This document shows positions 52,156-63,800 of a stretch of DNA of 64,000 nucleotides, piece by piece. The notes beneath the pieces were generated by a model. That model saw only the letters and a list, made by a program, of their open reading frames with translations, did no database searches and was not told the DNA's origin. Numbering within the stretch: the first letter of the stretch is position 1; each line of letters begins with the position of its first letter. The translations under genes and the position numbers were made by a program. Location: positions 14,464,018-14,528,017 of the forward strand of contig JAKJHU010000030.1 in assembly GCA_022316685.1 (NCBI GenBank). The letters are read 5' to 3'. Source of the stretch: Progne subis subis. Taxonomy: Eukaryota; Chordata; Aves; Passeriformes; Hirundinidae.

Positions 52156-53879
52156 GGGATCCTCTGATCACCACAGGTCATTAACCATCTAAGGCAGACT
52201 CCTGCATGAGGGGAAAGGACCTAAAAAAGATACTTTTTTACATGGTGAGTGGAAGTCATGTCACTGCTTTTAGAGAAGGAAAGTTTCTAAATGTGGAGCT
52301 TACGTTTTTCATAGTCTGGTACACGGCCACTTCTAAAACAGCCTTTTCTTTAAGCAAGTAGAGCACAACAAAAGGACATGTAAAATGCGACAAGATGAGA
52401 GTGAGTGAAAATTATTTACAGCAAGATATTTGCAGTGCCCCACAGTTGAACCAAATCTGTTCATCAGCAGGAAGCCGAGGAGATGAGACTCATGCAAAGC
52501 ACTGCCTCTGCAACTCTCCCAAGCATCTCACTCCTCTTACACCAACAGCAGCCAGCTTTCCCACATGCTGCTTTTTGTCTCTGTCTCAGCTAGGAGATTG
52601 GGGTCTGGCTATAGCTGTGAAAAAAATGAATCAGGTTCAAGAGAGGAGACATCTTTTCCTAGCAATATTGGGGTTCATCTGTATCACTCATAATAGAGCA
52701 GGTCACTGACCTGTGTTAGGCCAACAGCTGACTCTTTGTGTGCTTAAAATTGGAGCTGCCCTGAAGTGCCTTGGACATTACATTTGTTTGGTATCCCCAT
52801 GCTGAGTTTGGAGGTCCCTGGGTGTTCAGGTCCTGTGAAAAGCCAGGTGGCAGTTTCCAGGAGTGGTCTTGTTTTGAAAGAAGTGTGTCTAAATTCCTGC
52901 TTACAGAAGTGTTGAGGTGGAACATTTCCATTTCATCGCTGTGCAAGTATTCAGTGTGATGGGCTTCAAGATACATCTTTGTACCCCAAACCCAGCTTTT
53001 GGGCTTCTTCCTTCAATAGCATCTTGTACTGTAGCTCAAGAGTTTCCATTGAGAAAATTACTATTTTTGGTTGTTTCAGTTGATAAACCAGGCCTGATGT
53101 TTTAAAAGGCAAAATTACTGAGTACTGAAGCTTTTCCCAGTAGTGCAGAGGTTCAGACTCTGTAAGCAGTGTCAGTCAAGACAACTTGAAGCAACAGCTG
53201 CTGAGTTCACCAATGTGTAGGCAAGTGGATTGGGGAATGGGGACAGGAGAGAACAGCAATGCTTGTGGCCCACAGGTAAAACCATCCTCTGGGCTGAGAC
53301 GTTATGCTGCTTGTAGTGTGTTATCCTCCAGTCTGTACATCTCACTGGGGAACGTGAAGATACACAGAGAAGCTTCTGGGGAGGGAGGAAAGAGGTACAA
53401 TGATTCATCAGCTGTTCAAATCACAAACCATCTGCGTTTTTCTAATATGTTGTAAGTGAGTCAAACAGGGAGCTGTGCAGCTATAGACACCCAGGTTACT
53501 AATGTTTTCTGTTAATTATTGCACTCCTGCCTCTCTCTGGGGAGTTCTGTAGACTTCCAGCGCTGTGGTGAATGAAGCTGATGGAAAGGCTGCTTCCCGT
53601 ATTGGACAAATAGAGTTGGCCCAAACCTCCCCTATGTGTGTGCACTGCTTGTCTCGTTCAGACGTAACATGTTGGTGACAGAGGTTTCTTCTCTTTTCTT
53701 TTACCCTCAGAGTTAAACACTTCTTAGAGAAGTGGTCTCCAAAACCGTTCTGTGGCCATAGCCTTCTCTCCTTCCCTTCCATCAGTGCCTTTTCCCGTTT
53801 CCTGCTGTGGTATGTGCCGTGTGTGTCAGAGACAAGACACGTGGCGCTCTAGGAGCTACTTCTTAAGAAGTGAAAGCTC
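52156..53879. other. Non-coding, no gene seen
   Basis: No repeat or exon recognised. Frames of up to 104 codons (52395-52709) have no domain. Confidence 0.5.
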
Positions 53880-54056
53880 TTGGGTTTTGGGGTTGGTTGT
53901 TTGTTTGGGTTTTTTGTTGTTTTTTTTTTTTTTTTGGGGGGGGGGGGGTGTTTGTTTTTTTTTTGTTTGTTTTGGTTTTTGGTGGGGTTTTTTCTTTGTT
54001 TGGTTTTTGTGGTTTTGTTTGGTTGGTTTGTTTTTGTTTTGTTGCGGTGTTTTTTG
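53880..54056 (+). repeat. G/T-only low-complexity tract with G13
   Basis: About 175 bases made almost only of G and T, including T15 followed by G13 and many GGTTTT and TTTGG units. There are very few A or C, so the strands differ sharply. Three plus-strand frames through it give Phe/Gly/Trp-rich artefacts. Confidence 0.9.
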
Positions 54057-55356
54057 AGAAATTTAGAGCTCATTTCTACCTTGCAGCCTTGTAAGAGGGA
54101 CACTTAGAATGTGCATGTGATTTTTATTTTGTTTTCCTCCTTGCAATTCACCAGCAAAAGTGTTTGAGTGCGGAAAAAGTTGACACTCAGCTGACTAAAG
54201 GCAGGGTGCTGTGGTTCTCAAAGCAGAAGAATTTGAGAAGGGGAGACAAGTAGTGTAAGAAGTACTAAAGCAGGAAAACTTCTGCACTGTTACTGTGCTG
54301 TTACGCAAAGTAAAAAAATCAAATGTCTTGATTCTGTCACAGCTTGTGTTCTCTCTGCTTTGGAAGAATTTAACTTGGAGTGTCTCTATAGTAACAATAA
54401 ATCTGAAGAGAAAAAATATGTGATAATATATAAAATATATAGTTACATTGGAAATGTGTACAGCTGTTCCTTGTCTAGGTGGCAGTGTTATGGAATGACA
54501 GATGACATAAAGGAGAAAGTGGACCAGATGTTGCTGTTAAGATATTTGATCTAAACAAATAATAAATTATTATTGAAAACGGTTCTAAGCAAAGAATACT
54601 TACTTTAACAGACCTACTCTTTCCTAGAAAAAATATTGCTCTTTAAAGTGTGTCTGAAGAGAAGTTAAGCTGAACATTTTAACAAGATAAACGGGTTTTT
54701 TTCTGCATAAAATAAAAGATGGATACACCCAGGGTTTGACCCAGTAAGCTGAAGGTAGTGTCTACAGATAATTTTTACTTTGTGTCTGTGAGTCTCTTGT
54801 CTCCTACCACATGATGCTGGATGAAAACTCAATATGAAAAATTATTTATATCCAGTGACTTTAATTTAGTCCAACGATGAGAACTCAATGAGTTGCACAG
54901 ACAAGTAATTAAACTTATTAGAATGAATGTTTTTATAGCTTTCTATTTCTCTCATTTTATAGCTTTTTCTATTTCTCTCGTCTTTATTTCTCTCTTCTGA
55001 ATGCGCAAGTACCCACCTTAGGTGTAAACACTAAACACACCACTGATTAAAGGAGATCATTTTAGCAGGGTACATGACAATTATTTTGGAGCTTGCTGCC
55101 CCTGGAAGCCACCAGTGGAGGGTGTTGGACAGAGGATCAGCACCTCTGTAGGTGTTGAGAACATTTGCTGAAGTATCTGACTGTATCTTGCACGGGTTGT
55201 TTGTGCATCATCTTGCTTGGAGGAGATCAGTTTGTATTCCTCCTTCCCAAAGGAGAGAGCAAGGCCTCAGCAGGGCTTCCACCGTCGCCTCCTGGGTTTT
55301 GAGAGCACAGTCAGGTGCCACTGGGATTTGGGGTCCTTTTGTGTCCCTGAGCATCT
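54057..55356. other. AT-rich non-coding stretch
   Basis: Clearly AT-rich at 54300-55080, with TAAATTATTATTG, ATATATAAAATATATAG and TTTAATTTAG words. It also holds a short tandem repeat at 54932. It could contain conserved non-coding sequence but no single decisive site was found. Confidence 0.45.
54932..54998 (+). repeat. Tandem repeat, 24-26 bp unit, about 2.6 copies
   Basis: Unit 1 (54932-54955) is TTTATAGCTTTCTATTTCTC plus TCAT. Unit 2 (54956-54981) is the same with two extra T. A partial third unit (CTTTATTTCTCTCTTCT) follows. A recent local duplication. Confidence 0.8.
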
Positions 55357-55420
55357 GCGACTCCCGAGCGAGTCGCGTGTTCGTCAGGGCGTGGATGCAC
55401 GTGCCTCTGGCAGAAGCACG
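55357..55420. promoter_or_regulatory. Short CpG knot with a CACGTG E-box
   Basis: About nine CpG in 65 bases (CTGCGACTCCCGAGCGAGTC followed by GCG, then TTCGTC, GGCGTG, CACGTG and CACGC) in a CpG-poor region. CACGTG at 55398-55403 is an E-box of the MYC/USF type. It lies inside the 215-codon plus-strand frame 55152-55799, which has no known domain. Perhaps a short hypomethylated regulatory element. Confidence 0.3.
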
Positions 55421-58400
55421 CTCTGCAAAGAAAAAAGCTTTTCCCAGACCACACCAACTTCACAAACCACGGGAGCTGCAGCGATGGCGGTTCCCATTCC
55501 ATGTGCAAGCTGTGGGCTGCCAGCCCTTTTTCTGGAGGAGAGAGCAGTGCCTGGGAAGCAAGGCAGCCTGGGTTTTGTCCCCACCTTGGTGCTCCAGTCT
55601 GTGCCCTCCTGGAGAAAGACCATCTTCTGCCTTCACTGAGATTAGGGCCACTGTCTTAGGTGGAATAAGTGACTGTTGCTATGATATAATTAATTTTTCA
55701 GGGCATGAACCAGTTTGTAATGTGCAGTTTCTAAGCACTAGTAGATTTTTTCAGAAAGCAAAAAAGCTAGTGGGGCCTAAGCCAGTTTTTAGCAACTGAA
55801 TTAAGCCTGCATTTAAAAAAAGGAAAAAAAGAGTACAAGCCAGTGATTGCAGATTGGTACTTATAATAGAAAATTCACAGCACGCAATGTTCATCTTCCC
55901 CTTTTCTGGGAAGGGGTTGGCCTCTTGTGTTCATACCACCATTTTCCCCTTATCTTTGGCTTAGCAGCAGCTTGAATGAGAACATTTTAGTTCAAAAGAA
56001 CAGCCTGTTAGCAGTGTACTCTGAAATAAGCCTATTGCATGGTGCTACCGCACAACCTATTCTGGTGACGCTTACAAAGGGGTTTTTTTCCCCAAAATAC
56101 CTGTGTTTTTCAGAGTAAGTTTTTCTATCTCTACACATAGACCACACAGTGGTTACATCATAGATGAGCTGTTACTGTTAAGAGGCAGGTTTCATGTGAT
56201 TAATTTTATCATGCAGTTCTCCAGGACTTTTTTCAGCTGTTGGTGCCTTTTAAAAACCTTTTCATTCTATGCTCAGCCCACCAAAACTTCTAATTCTTGT
56301 TTTATCTTTGTGTTTTTACAGAGTCTCTCAGTGGCTGTGCTGTAGGGGGGTGCAGGACAGAGGTGGGATGTGCATTGGGTTTGTTTCTGCCCCTGTTCAT
56401 GTGTTGACATCCAGTTTCACAGGATGCGTTGCTGGGGAAGTCAGGAGTCCCAGAGGCAGTTTGGTTTGCTGATCACCTTTGAAAGGTGTGACTCTCTGAT
56501 CTTTAAAAGAAAAAATATCAGTTGCTGCTTTCCTGTAGAAAAATATTCATGGTCACAGCATCCTGTTACTGACATCTATGTGGGAATTCTTTTATAATTA
56601 GAAATGTCTGCGCCAACATATGCAAACTTTAAATTTTATTTTTTAATGTCTGCAGAAAATACTGCTATAACTATCTGTATACCTCCCCTTTAATTGGGAT
56701 TTATTCAGCTTATAAAAACTGTAAGTGTTGTGGCTCTGTGCTGGGTCTGACTTAAATGCTGTTTTAAAAGCTGTGCCCTAGTTCACAAAACCTGCCTTCT
56801 TTTCTGTGTGTTTTTGGGTTGGTTTTTTTTTTTAAAATCGTCACAGTCCCAATCTATCATACAGGAATTATTTGCCCTGGTTTGCTTCTGCTTATTCTTC
56901 TGTATGTAATTAAGCAATGTTTTTAAGTGTTTTTATCACACAGGAGGGCAACAACATGTTTTTTGCTGTTCTAGCTGATGTGCTTTTTGATATTACTGTT
57001 GCAGCTGCATGCTGAAAACAGTTGTAAGGAAGGAAGAACATCACCCTAGGCATGTTGCTTTTTTTGCACTGTGAAATGTGTATCTCCCCTGTCATCCTTG
57101 TACTTATAGGAGAAAAATGTTACTGCAACGTTAATGAATGTGAGTTCAGCATCTCTGATGGAGGAGCAGGATGACAGCTCTGCTCTGTGCTGCTTGTGTT
57201 TGCATTGCTGCAGCCTTTGTGGACAGAGAGTAGACGGTCAAGAGGGGCTTGTGATGCTGTCAAGTATTATCAGTTAGTTTCTGCTCTGCTCTGAACCTGA
57301 GCATGACTTCTGGGCAGCCATGCAGGTTGGAGTGGAGTGTTAAAATCCGAGACACTCAGAAGGACAGAGCATTTGAATCCTGGGGAAGTCAGGGACCCCC
57401 AGGCTTGGAAGGTTATGAGAGGAGGGGGCTGAAAATAACCAGGAATGAGCAGTCCATCATGGTGTGGTTGGTCAGATGTCCTGGAAGGGGTGCCAAATTC
57501 TTCCACTCAGAAAAAAAGGGTGGTGTCTCTGCTTCAAAAGCCACCTGCAGTGTTTGCAAGGTGGTGATCAGCAGGGCCTGGCTGGTGTCCAAGGGCAGAG
57601 CGTGGCATCTGTGTTGAGGGTCGCTGAGTTCCACTTAGTGTGAGGTAAAGTGGGATGGTCTTCCAAAAGAGCCCAGGCACTGAACAATTTGTGCCCAACA
57701 AGTCCTTGGTGGTGAGCTCTGTGCTGTGTACCTCCTCTGTTACTTCTGCTGCGTCCTCAAGCTGGGGAAGGGGCGTGGAAAACTTCTGCTGTAAGGAGGA
57801 GTTTTTACCTTTGTGTTAAATGTCACGTTCAGACCGGGGGGGAGTGGGTGTTACATTACAAGGGTGTAATTTGCTGTTGCTTGTCCTGTGTGGCAGAGAG
57901 GACAATGTTCCTGGAAACTGAGCTCCTAAGCAGTAAAGCAGTAAAATGTTTCCACCCTCTTGAAACATCAGCCAGCCCTTGCAAATGAACACTGCTGTCT
58001 GTTTGTGTGCTTATTTGCAGTTGTCCTCATGCTGGTGGTTTTCCCACATTTCATTTTCAAATGAGGCCAGGTGCTGGGAACTCTCTGCCAGCACAGGGCA
58101 GGGCAAACAATGCAGCAAGATGAAAAAATAAAGGAAGATTTTACTGGCAAATTATACAAGTGTTCCTAAAGTGTTTGGGGTTTTTCTGTTTGTTTGTTTT
58201 TAAAAGTAAGGTTTATCTGTGAAAAGTAAAGATCCATTTGCACTGCCTGGGAGATTCAACCTCTTTCAGCCTCTGTTTAGTTACTCCGTCCCTTGGCTGA
58301 AAGCAAGATGCAGCACAAAGCAGTGATATTTCTGATGCACTTTTTCCACTCTGCTAAAATTAAAGTTTTCCATGCTTTTTGATTAGACATAACCGGAAAT

Positions 58401-61400
58401 TTGGTTGTCGTTAGACAGCCATTTCCAGACTCAGTTGTGTTTTGGGGTATGAGGGAAAGCAAGCAGCATCTCACCCTGTCTCCCCCCTGTCCTTCCCCAG
58501 CCACAGTTCACAGAGTTTTGAATGATGCTTTGTGCAATTGAACTGTGTCCAGGTGCCATGGAAAATTCCTCCTCTGCCACCACCTTGGAGGAGCCTGTGG
58601 GACCAGCAGTGCAGAAAAGGAGTTCAGTTTCTACCCAAATATTTGCCTCTTGTTATGGTGGAAGTAGGGGGTAAAATTTAGCTATGTGCACAAGGTAAAG
58701 ATGGGTGAGAGTGAAAAGATTTCAATATTCTGCAAGAGAAACCTTTTGGATTTGTTTTTACTGTTCCTTAGCTTGAACTGTGCAGTTACCTTAATGCTGA
58801 TGGAAGGTAGCATTGCTACACAGCAAAGTGTTTTCCACCGCCAGCCAGGCCTAAAAACATGGGTTATTTTTCCTGTGTGATTCTCTGCAGTTTCCCCAGT
58901 CTGGGGCCAGGTGACCAGATAGGAAATCTGGCATTTCCTCTGTTGTACACAGAGTTGCCACATACCTTGTCAGATGCTCTGTAGCTGTTTTAACAGGGGT
59001 TCAATTGATCAGAGGACTGTGGCTGGATTATTTCATTATTTAAATAAATTTAAGAAATTACGACAGGTTAGGGGCTCGCTCATAAGTGCTATGACACTCT
59101 TTTGGGGAAATAATTTTAAAAGAAGGCATTGCTTCTGACTTGTGGGCTCCTGTCCTGGATGGCTTTGCCCAGGCAAAGCAAATCCAAAGTTTTTGTTCCT
59201 GCACACAGGTTCTGTGTGGTTTGGTTTAAACCTCATTCACAATGACAGATTTTGTTTGGAGCCAAGCACTTTTGGTTTTTACCTGGTTGCCTTTTGCTGC
59301 TTTGTGCATTTGCTCATATAAAAAGAAAATTCAAAAAATGAGATTTTTTTTTTTTTTTTTCTTTCAACCCCCTGCAGTACGGGGAGACAAGCAAGAGATG
59401 TGGCAGGTGAGCTGGAGGGATGAGGATTATCTTCCCTTCCCATGCCCAGTGAGCTCACAAGGCAGCTGCTGACTTCACCCTGCATCCCACTCCTGTGGCC
59501 AATCTCTAGTGGCAGCAGCCAAAAAAAAAAAGAGGTTATTTGTCCACGGTCCTGTCTATAACAAAGTACAGAAAGAACAGGGCCGGCTTTAGGGATAGAG
59601 GTTGACCTGACCATGGTGCAGCCCCACATTGAATGTCTGGTGTGGATTTTGCCCCCTGAAGGAATGCGTGTCCTGTGGACAGGGCGCAGGTGATAAAGTG
59701 CCGCTCAGGTTCCCATCAGGATGTGCCAATTGCTAAACCATTGCACTGGAAGAGCTGAAGTAGGATCATTAATCAGTTTTGTCAGGAGCAGCACTGCATA
59801 TTTAAAGCTGTCTGCTGGGGCTTTGATTTTCTGGCAAGTGGCTCATGTTTGGAAGCTGTGAGATGCTCTTGATGCTTTCTCTAATGTTCTGGGATGAGCT
59901 GTGGCAGTTCCTGCAGATGTACACGATGAACCTCCCAAGGATGTGTTTGGTGGGGGGGGGTACAATCCTCTTTTGGGACTTTCTTTTGCTTTATCCCAAA
60001 TGACATGCTTACTGAGGTCCTGAAGAAGCTACTGCTTGGAGATCCCAATAAACTCTCCTAGCTCAGGTAAGTGTTGAGCTTCTCCTCCCCATCATTCAAG
60101 GTGTGGGTTGAAGGGACAAAGACAGTCTGTGCCTAGCTATGAGATGACACATCTTAGGCTAAAAGTCATTTGTTTCTTTTACTGACCTCTAAAAAGAAGC
60201 ATTTGACTGTGGTGCATCATGATTCTCATGTGGCAGGAAAAAGACTATACGAAGTGTAGGGTTAGAAACCAGCAATTAGACATGCAGAAAACCACTTTGT
60301 GGAAAGGAAGAGGGAAGAGAAGCAGCAGTCTATACAATTTTTTTAGAAAAACCATAGCAAACAGATTTTTTCATCTTTCCACACACTTAGATATATTTTG
60401 AAGGGTCTTTGTTCCTTCCTCTGTATCAGAGCATCCTTGTTTGAGGCCAGCCTCCTGTCCTCGTAGGAGTTGGGAACTTGGTGCAGCAGAGAGTTTGCTG
60501 AGCTTCCAGAGACTGGGGAATTCAAAACATTTAGTCTGACTTTTAAGAAATCTTTGATTGATTCAAAGCTGTAACCTAGATACTTCTCCTTCTCCATTCT
60601 TTCTCTTCCATTGCATTCCTTTATGTTCCTAGCTTTTTCTTCCTGGGGAGATGGGGGAAGTTCAGTGAAATATAAATAAGCCTTGCTCTGTCTTTGATGT
60701 CCTTTGAATTTTCTTCCATTTGCTGATGTTGCCACATTAATTTTGCACGAGGTCATACATTAAAACAGGAGCAGGCCATTAGGTGCAGCTGTGGCCTGGG
60801 AGGGAGAGCAAGACTGAGGAGCATCCCAGGAGCCATGGCTCCATCTCCATTACCCTGGCCCAGGACACTGCCTGGCACCCCCTTTCCCTCATCTAAGGAA
60901 GTCAGTATCACAAATGTGGGATCTGCAGGGAAGAGTGAGATGACCTGATCACCTTCACCCTGTTTCCAGCTGAGCTTACAGAGCCCATTCTGCCCCTGTT
61001 CCTCATCTTCTGGCCTGTTTCAGCCAAATTTGTTATAAGGGAAGAGGCTTCAAAGCTAATTAATTTTCTGCAAGCACAGTTGAAAATGGGTGATCGGGAA
61101 GATGGGTAATGGGACAGTTGTGTGTTTGTCTCTAGCTTTGGATCCCACCTGCAGTGGAACACAGCAAGTCAGAGATCACAGCCAAAATATCTGTGGAAGG
61201 ACAATTGTGAGGTGAAGTAGATGGGGGATTTTGAAGGAATATGTGGAAATTATAGAGAACAGTCAGTGTGATCCAGTTTAATTGTCAATCAGCACAAATG
61301 TACAGAAACCAGGCATCATTGCTTTCACGGTTCTTCTGTTTGTTTATCATTAAAAGGCAAAAGGAAAAAAAAGGAAACTGAAAAAGAAATGTTGGCTCAG

Positions 61401-62278
61401 AGGCAAGTGCTTTGGGGAATGGTGGTAACAATGTTTGTGGTCCTAGGTTAGGGGAAATAGCACTGGGACATCCTGACCGAGGCAGCGCCATAAGCCTATG
61501 GACAGCCCCATCCCTGTTTCACAGAGCTCAGCAAATATGCTGTATTGCTCAGGGAAGCACATGAAGCTTAAATGCACCCTTCAAAGTCAGCCAGATGCTC
61601 TGATGCTTCACCAGGTGTGCAGGAGTGTGCCTGGGCTGTGTTGGGGATGGGAGGTGCAGGGGTGGCAGGCCGTGAACACAAAGCACTGTGCAGTTATGCA
61701 GAGGCATCTGCACCATAGTAAATAGTGTCTGCATGGGATCTTCTTCATGTTGTGTTTGGTGTTTCACAGCTTGAGTTCCACAAGAGCCTTATCTGCGAAT
61801 GTGGTGCGTGGCAAATTCACACGTGGAGTGTTTCGTGCATGGGGAGCTGCTTCATGCTGGGTTTTGAGTGCATAGAGCTGGAAGCTGCCATCCCTGCTCT
61901 TATCCCCAGCTGGAGCTGCTTCCTCTGGCAGTACACAGTTTTGAGTTTCCATATGTACAGGAATGGTATGATCTGTGATGGGCAGAGCAACAGCACTGTG
62001 CTCTGGAGACCTGCAGAGTATTCCTCAGCTGCAGACACAACCGAGAAGCTGGTGACTTGTTTTCACAGTTTCTCATATCAAGTCTCAAGCAAGAGGAACA
62101 GATAGAGGGACAGCATTCAGGTGGTTATAAAGTGTCTGCTGAGCTGATGTTGGATGTGTCCAGATGTGACTGCAGTGATATTTTATTTTGTTAGATCTTC
62201 ATGTCTTCGGTTCTGGATGCAGCTTATCATTTACAATCTTCACAATAAGCAAATGTGCATTTGGTTAGACATGAGATT
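55421..62278. other. Non-coding with simple repeats
   Basis: T17 at 59344-59360, A12 at 59521 and a G10 run near 59953. A perfect donor word CTCAG|GTAAGT lies at 60066/60067 without a clear acceptor; the best upstream candidate is CAGTTCCTGCAG ending at about 59916. Frames of 126-137 codons at 60343-60756 (minus) and 61725-62105 (plus) lack domains. Confidence 0.5.
59344..59360 (+). repeat. Poly-T tract (T17)
   Basis: 17 T followed by CTTTCAACCCCCTGCAG, which together look like a strong splice acceptor (AG near 59377). No convincing donor follows within a typical exon length, so no exon is called. Confidence 0.85.
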
Positions 62279-62380
62279 GTGGTTTGGAATGGAAGTGATC
62301 TTTGAAGATCACTCAGTCTATCCTCCCTGCAATGAGTAGGGGTATCTTCCATTGGATCTGTAGTTCAAATTCTCCATTTA
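62279..62380 (-). mobile_element. CR1 LINE 3' fragment, degraded
   Basis: GTGGTTTGGAATGGAAGTGA, then CTTTGAAGATCACTCAGTCT, CCTCCCTGCAATGAGTAGGG and TATCTTCCATTGGATC follow the reverse complement of the CR1 3' region almost base by base for about 80 bases. The terminal ATTCTATG repeats are lost. After about 62362 the match becomes weak. Confidence 0.85.
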
Positions 62381-63617
62381 GAACACTTGTGCAGAATTCA
62401 CTGCGGGCCTGACCCACTCTGCAAATCTCCACTTTCTGTCCTCCAGTTGGTAAACACCAATGTGTCTCCCACTCAGTTCCAAGAACTTAATTGTTAAATC
62501 TGAATTTTCTGTGAAGACTGTGGAAGTATTATGAAACCAGAGACTATCTGATCAGGAAGAATAGCAAATTGGAATCAGTGCTAAATTTATAAAAGCATCT
62601 TTTCAAATAGCATCTTTTGTTGTTGTTAAATGAAACTCTTTTGACAACTAAATTCCTCTTTTTCCCTCCATCCAGTCCTGATGAGTACAGGTAGATCCTA
62701 AAAAAGCTAGTGTAATTTTTCTTCGTGCTTGTTTTGACTGATGTTTGCTTCAGATCCTTAAAAAAATACATTTAAAAAAATTCTTGCATTTGGGAACTTT
62801 TAAAAGTGCTTCAGCATAAAAATAAAGCTTAAATATGTTTTGGTTTGGGAGTGACATGCGCAAGTTGGGACTTTATCAGTGGGGTCATAGAAAGTAACCC
62901 TGTTTAAAATCTGTGGCTTCCATGGCCTTTGGTAGCTATTTCTATCAATTTTGAGTAAAAAGTGGTGTTTTAAGGAAACTTCTCTGCTGGAAAAGACTTG
63001 ATAGACCTCCACAAATCTGCTGTAGTTTCCTGCTGCAGTTTCTGTGAGCTCACCTTTTCTCAAAACACAGACTTTGAAAGTGTTGATTTCCATTAACTCT
63101 TCTTTCTGCCATTACTTTTACAACCAAGGCAGATCATATAGTTTTATTTAGAAATCACCCATCATTAGTAACCACAATCATTTAGCAGACATATTTACAA
63201 GGTAAGTGACAGTGGGAAGTAATTAAGTTTAATATAAATCACAGTCAGTTTCAAATCTGCAGGCTTCAAAATAGTAATTAATAGAATTGCAGCTTCTATA
63301 AAAAGATGCAGTATTTATAGCAGTATCTTCTTTTCCTAACTAAACACATGGAGTCTACCTTGGAAATTTAAATCCCCTCTCTGTTCATCTTATTTGTTCC
63401 AGTTATTTTCTTCCTCTGGCGCACTTCATTGCCGATTTCCCAGTGCTTGTTTTTTTATGGGGAGATTTTTGACTCTTAAAATGATGATGCGGAGGAAGAA
63501 GAGTTCCACAATATCCAAAATATGCAAATGGCTTGCAAATACATGCACCTTGAACTGTTGCTTTCTGCTAAATCTGTGTTTTATTGATCAGTGCCTAACG
63601 TGTGCTTTGTTTCACAG
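62381..63617. other. Intron just before the ZHX2 coding exon
   Basis: AT-rich, with several homeodomain-type words at 63140-63310 (CATTAGTAACC, GTAATTAAGTTTAATATAAA, AGTAATTAATAG). This close to the exon it is likely intron with some conserved sequence. It also contains the candidate splice pair described at 63133-63201. Confidence 0.5.
63133..63201 (+). other. Candidate non-coding exon 0.4 kb before the ZHX2 coding exon
   Basis: An acceptor-like stretch (TTCTTTCTGCCATTACTTTT, then ACAACCAAGGCAG, AG at 63131-63132) precedes 69 bases that end in a perfect donor, TTACAAG|GTAAGTGA (GT at 63202). The acceptor tract is broken by purines and is only moderate. It could be a small 5' UTR exon or chance. 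Confidence 0.2.
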
Positions 63618-63800
63618 GTGTCATGCAGCTGACAGGTCTACTGGTGGAGCTGATGGTCACAGCCAGGGCAGAAATTCTTTAAACAAAACAGTCAAATAAT
63701 CAGGGACGTCTGGGGCTGTTTGCACGATCTACTGAGTTAGTTGCTCACCTTGTCAAAAGAAGCCACCATCTGGGACGACAGCTCACTGCCAGCAGCTGCT
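63618..63800 (+). other. ZHX2: 5' UTR part of the ZHX2 coding exon, with its splice acceptor
   Basis: A good acceptor ends at 63617: a T-rich run reading GTGCTTTGTTTCACAG followed by G. Just upstream, around 63578-63600, are TTGAT- and CTAAC-type words that could serve as branch points; TGCCTAAC at 63592-63599 is the closest to consensus. The exon then runs without a good donor into the coding start. In known vertebrate ZHX2 genes the coding region sits in one large exon preceded by a short stretch of 5' UTR, and this layout fits. The acceptor is inferred from sequence only. A nearby alternative acceptor is possible. Confidence 0.75.
63623..63682 (+). promoter_or_regulatory. Upstream ORF of 19 codons in the ZHX2 5' UTR
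   Basis: An ATG lies six bases after the predicted exon start, with G at -3 and C at +4 (adequate, not optimal). It opens a frame of 19 codons that ends in TAA at 63680-63682. A second ATG sits in the same frame at codon 11. The uORF is out of frame with ZHX2 and ends 118 bases before the main ATG, a distance that allows reinitiation. If the exon is spliced as predicted, every ribosome scanning to ZHX2 meets it, so it may dampen translation. The ORF is read directly; its use by ribosomes is inferred. Confidence 0.55.

Larger units (their letters stand above)
1..63617 (+). other. ZHX2: Long non-coding stretch, most likely ZHX2 5' intron(s)
   Basis: No open frame in this stretch shows a recognisable protein domain, and none is longer than 215 codons. 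ZHX2 in other vertebrates has very long introns between its non-coding 5' exons and the coding exon, so an intron is the simplest reading. Long T tracts outnumber long A tracts on this strand (T at 5153, 22742, 25284, 45019, 45325 and 59344; A at 28721 and near 40961). This fits the T-over-A bias of transcribed introns read in this direction. Whether the left part lies before the first ZHX2 exon cannot be told. Confidence 0.6.

Noticed and set aside
53752..54107. Three plus-strand frames rich in Phe, Gly and Trp
   Set aside because: They are translations of the G/T low-complexity tract.
59344..59377. T17 plus CTGCAG as a strong splice acceptor
   Set aside because: No good donor within a normal exon length downstream; T-runs followed by CAG are common in introns.
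61725..62105. 126-codon plus-strand frame near the ZHX2 exon
   Set aside because: Cys/Trp/His-rich but without zinc-finger spacing; no splice sites suit it as an exon of ZHX2.
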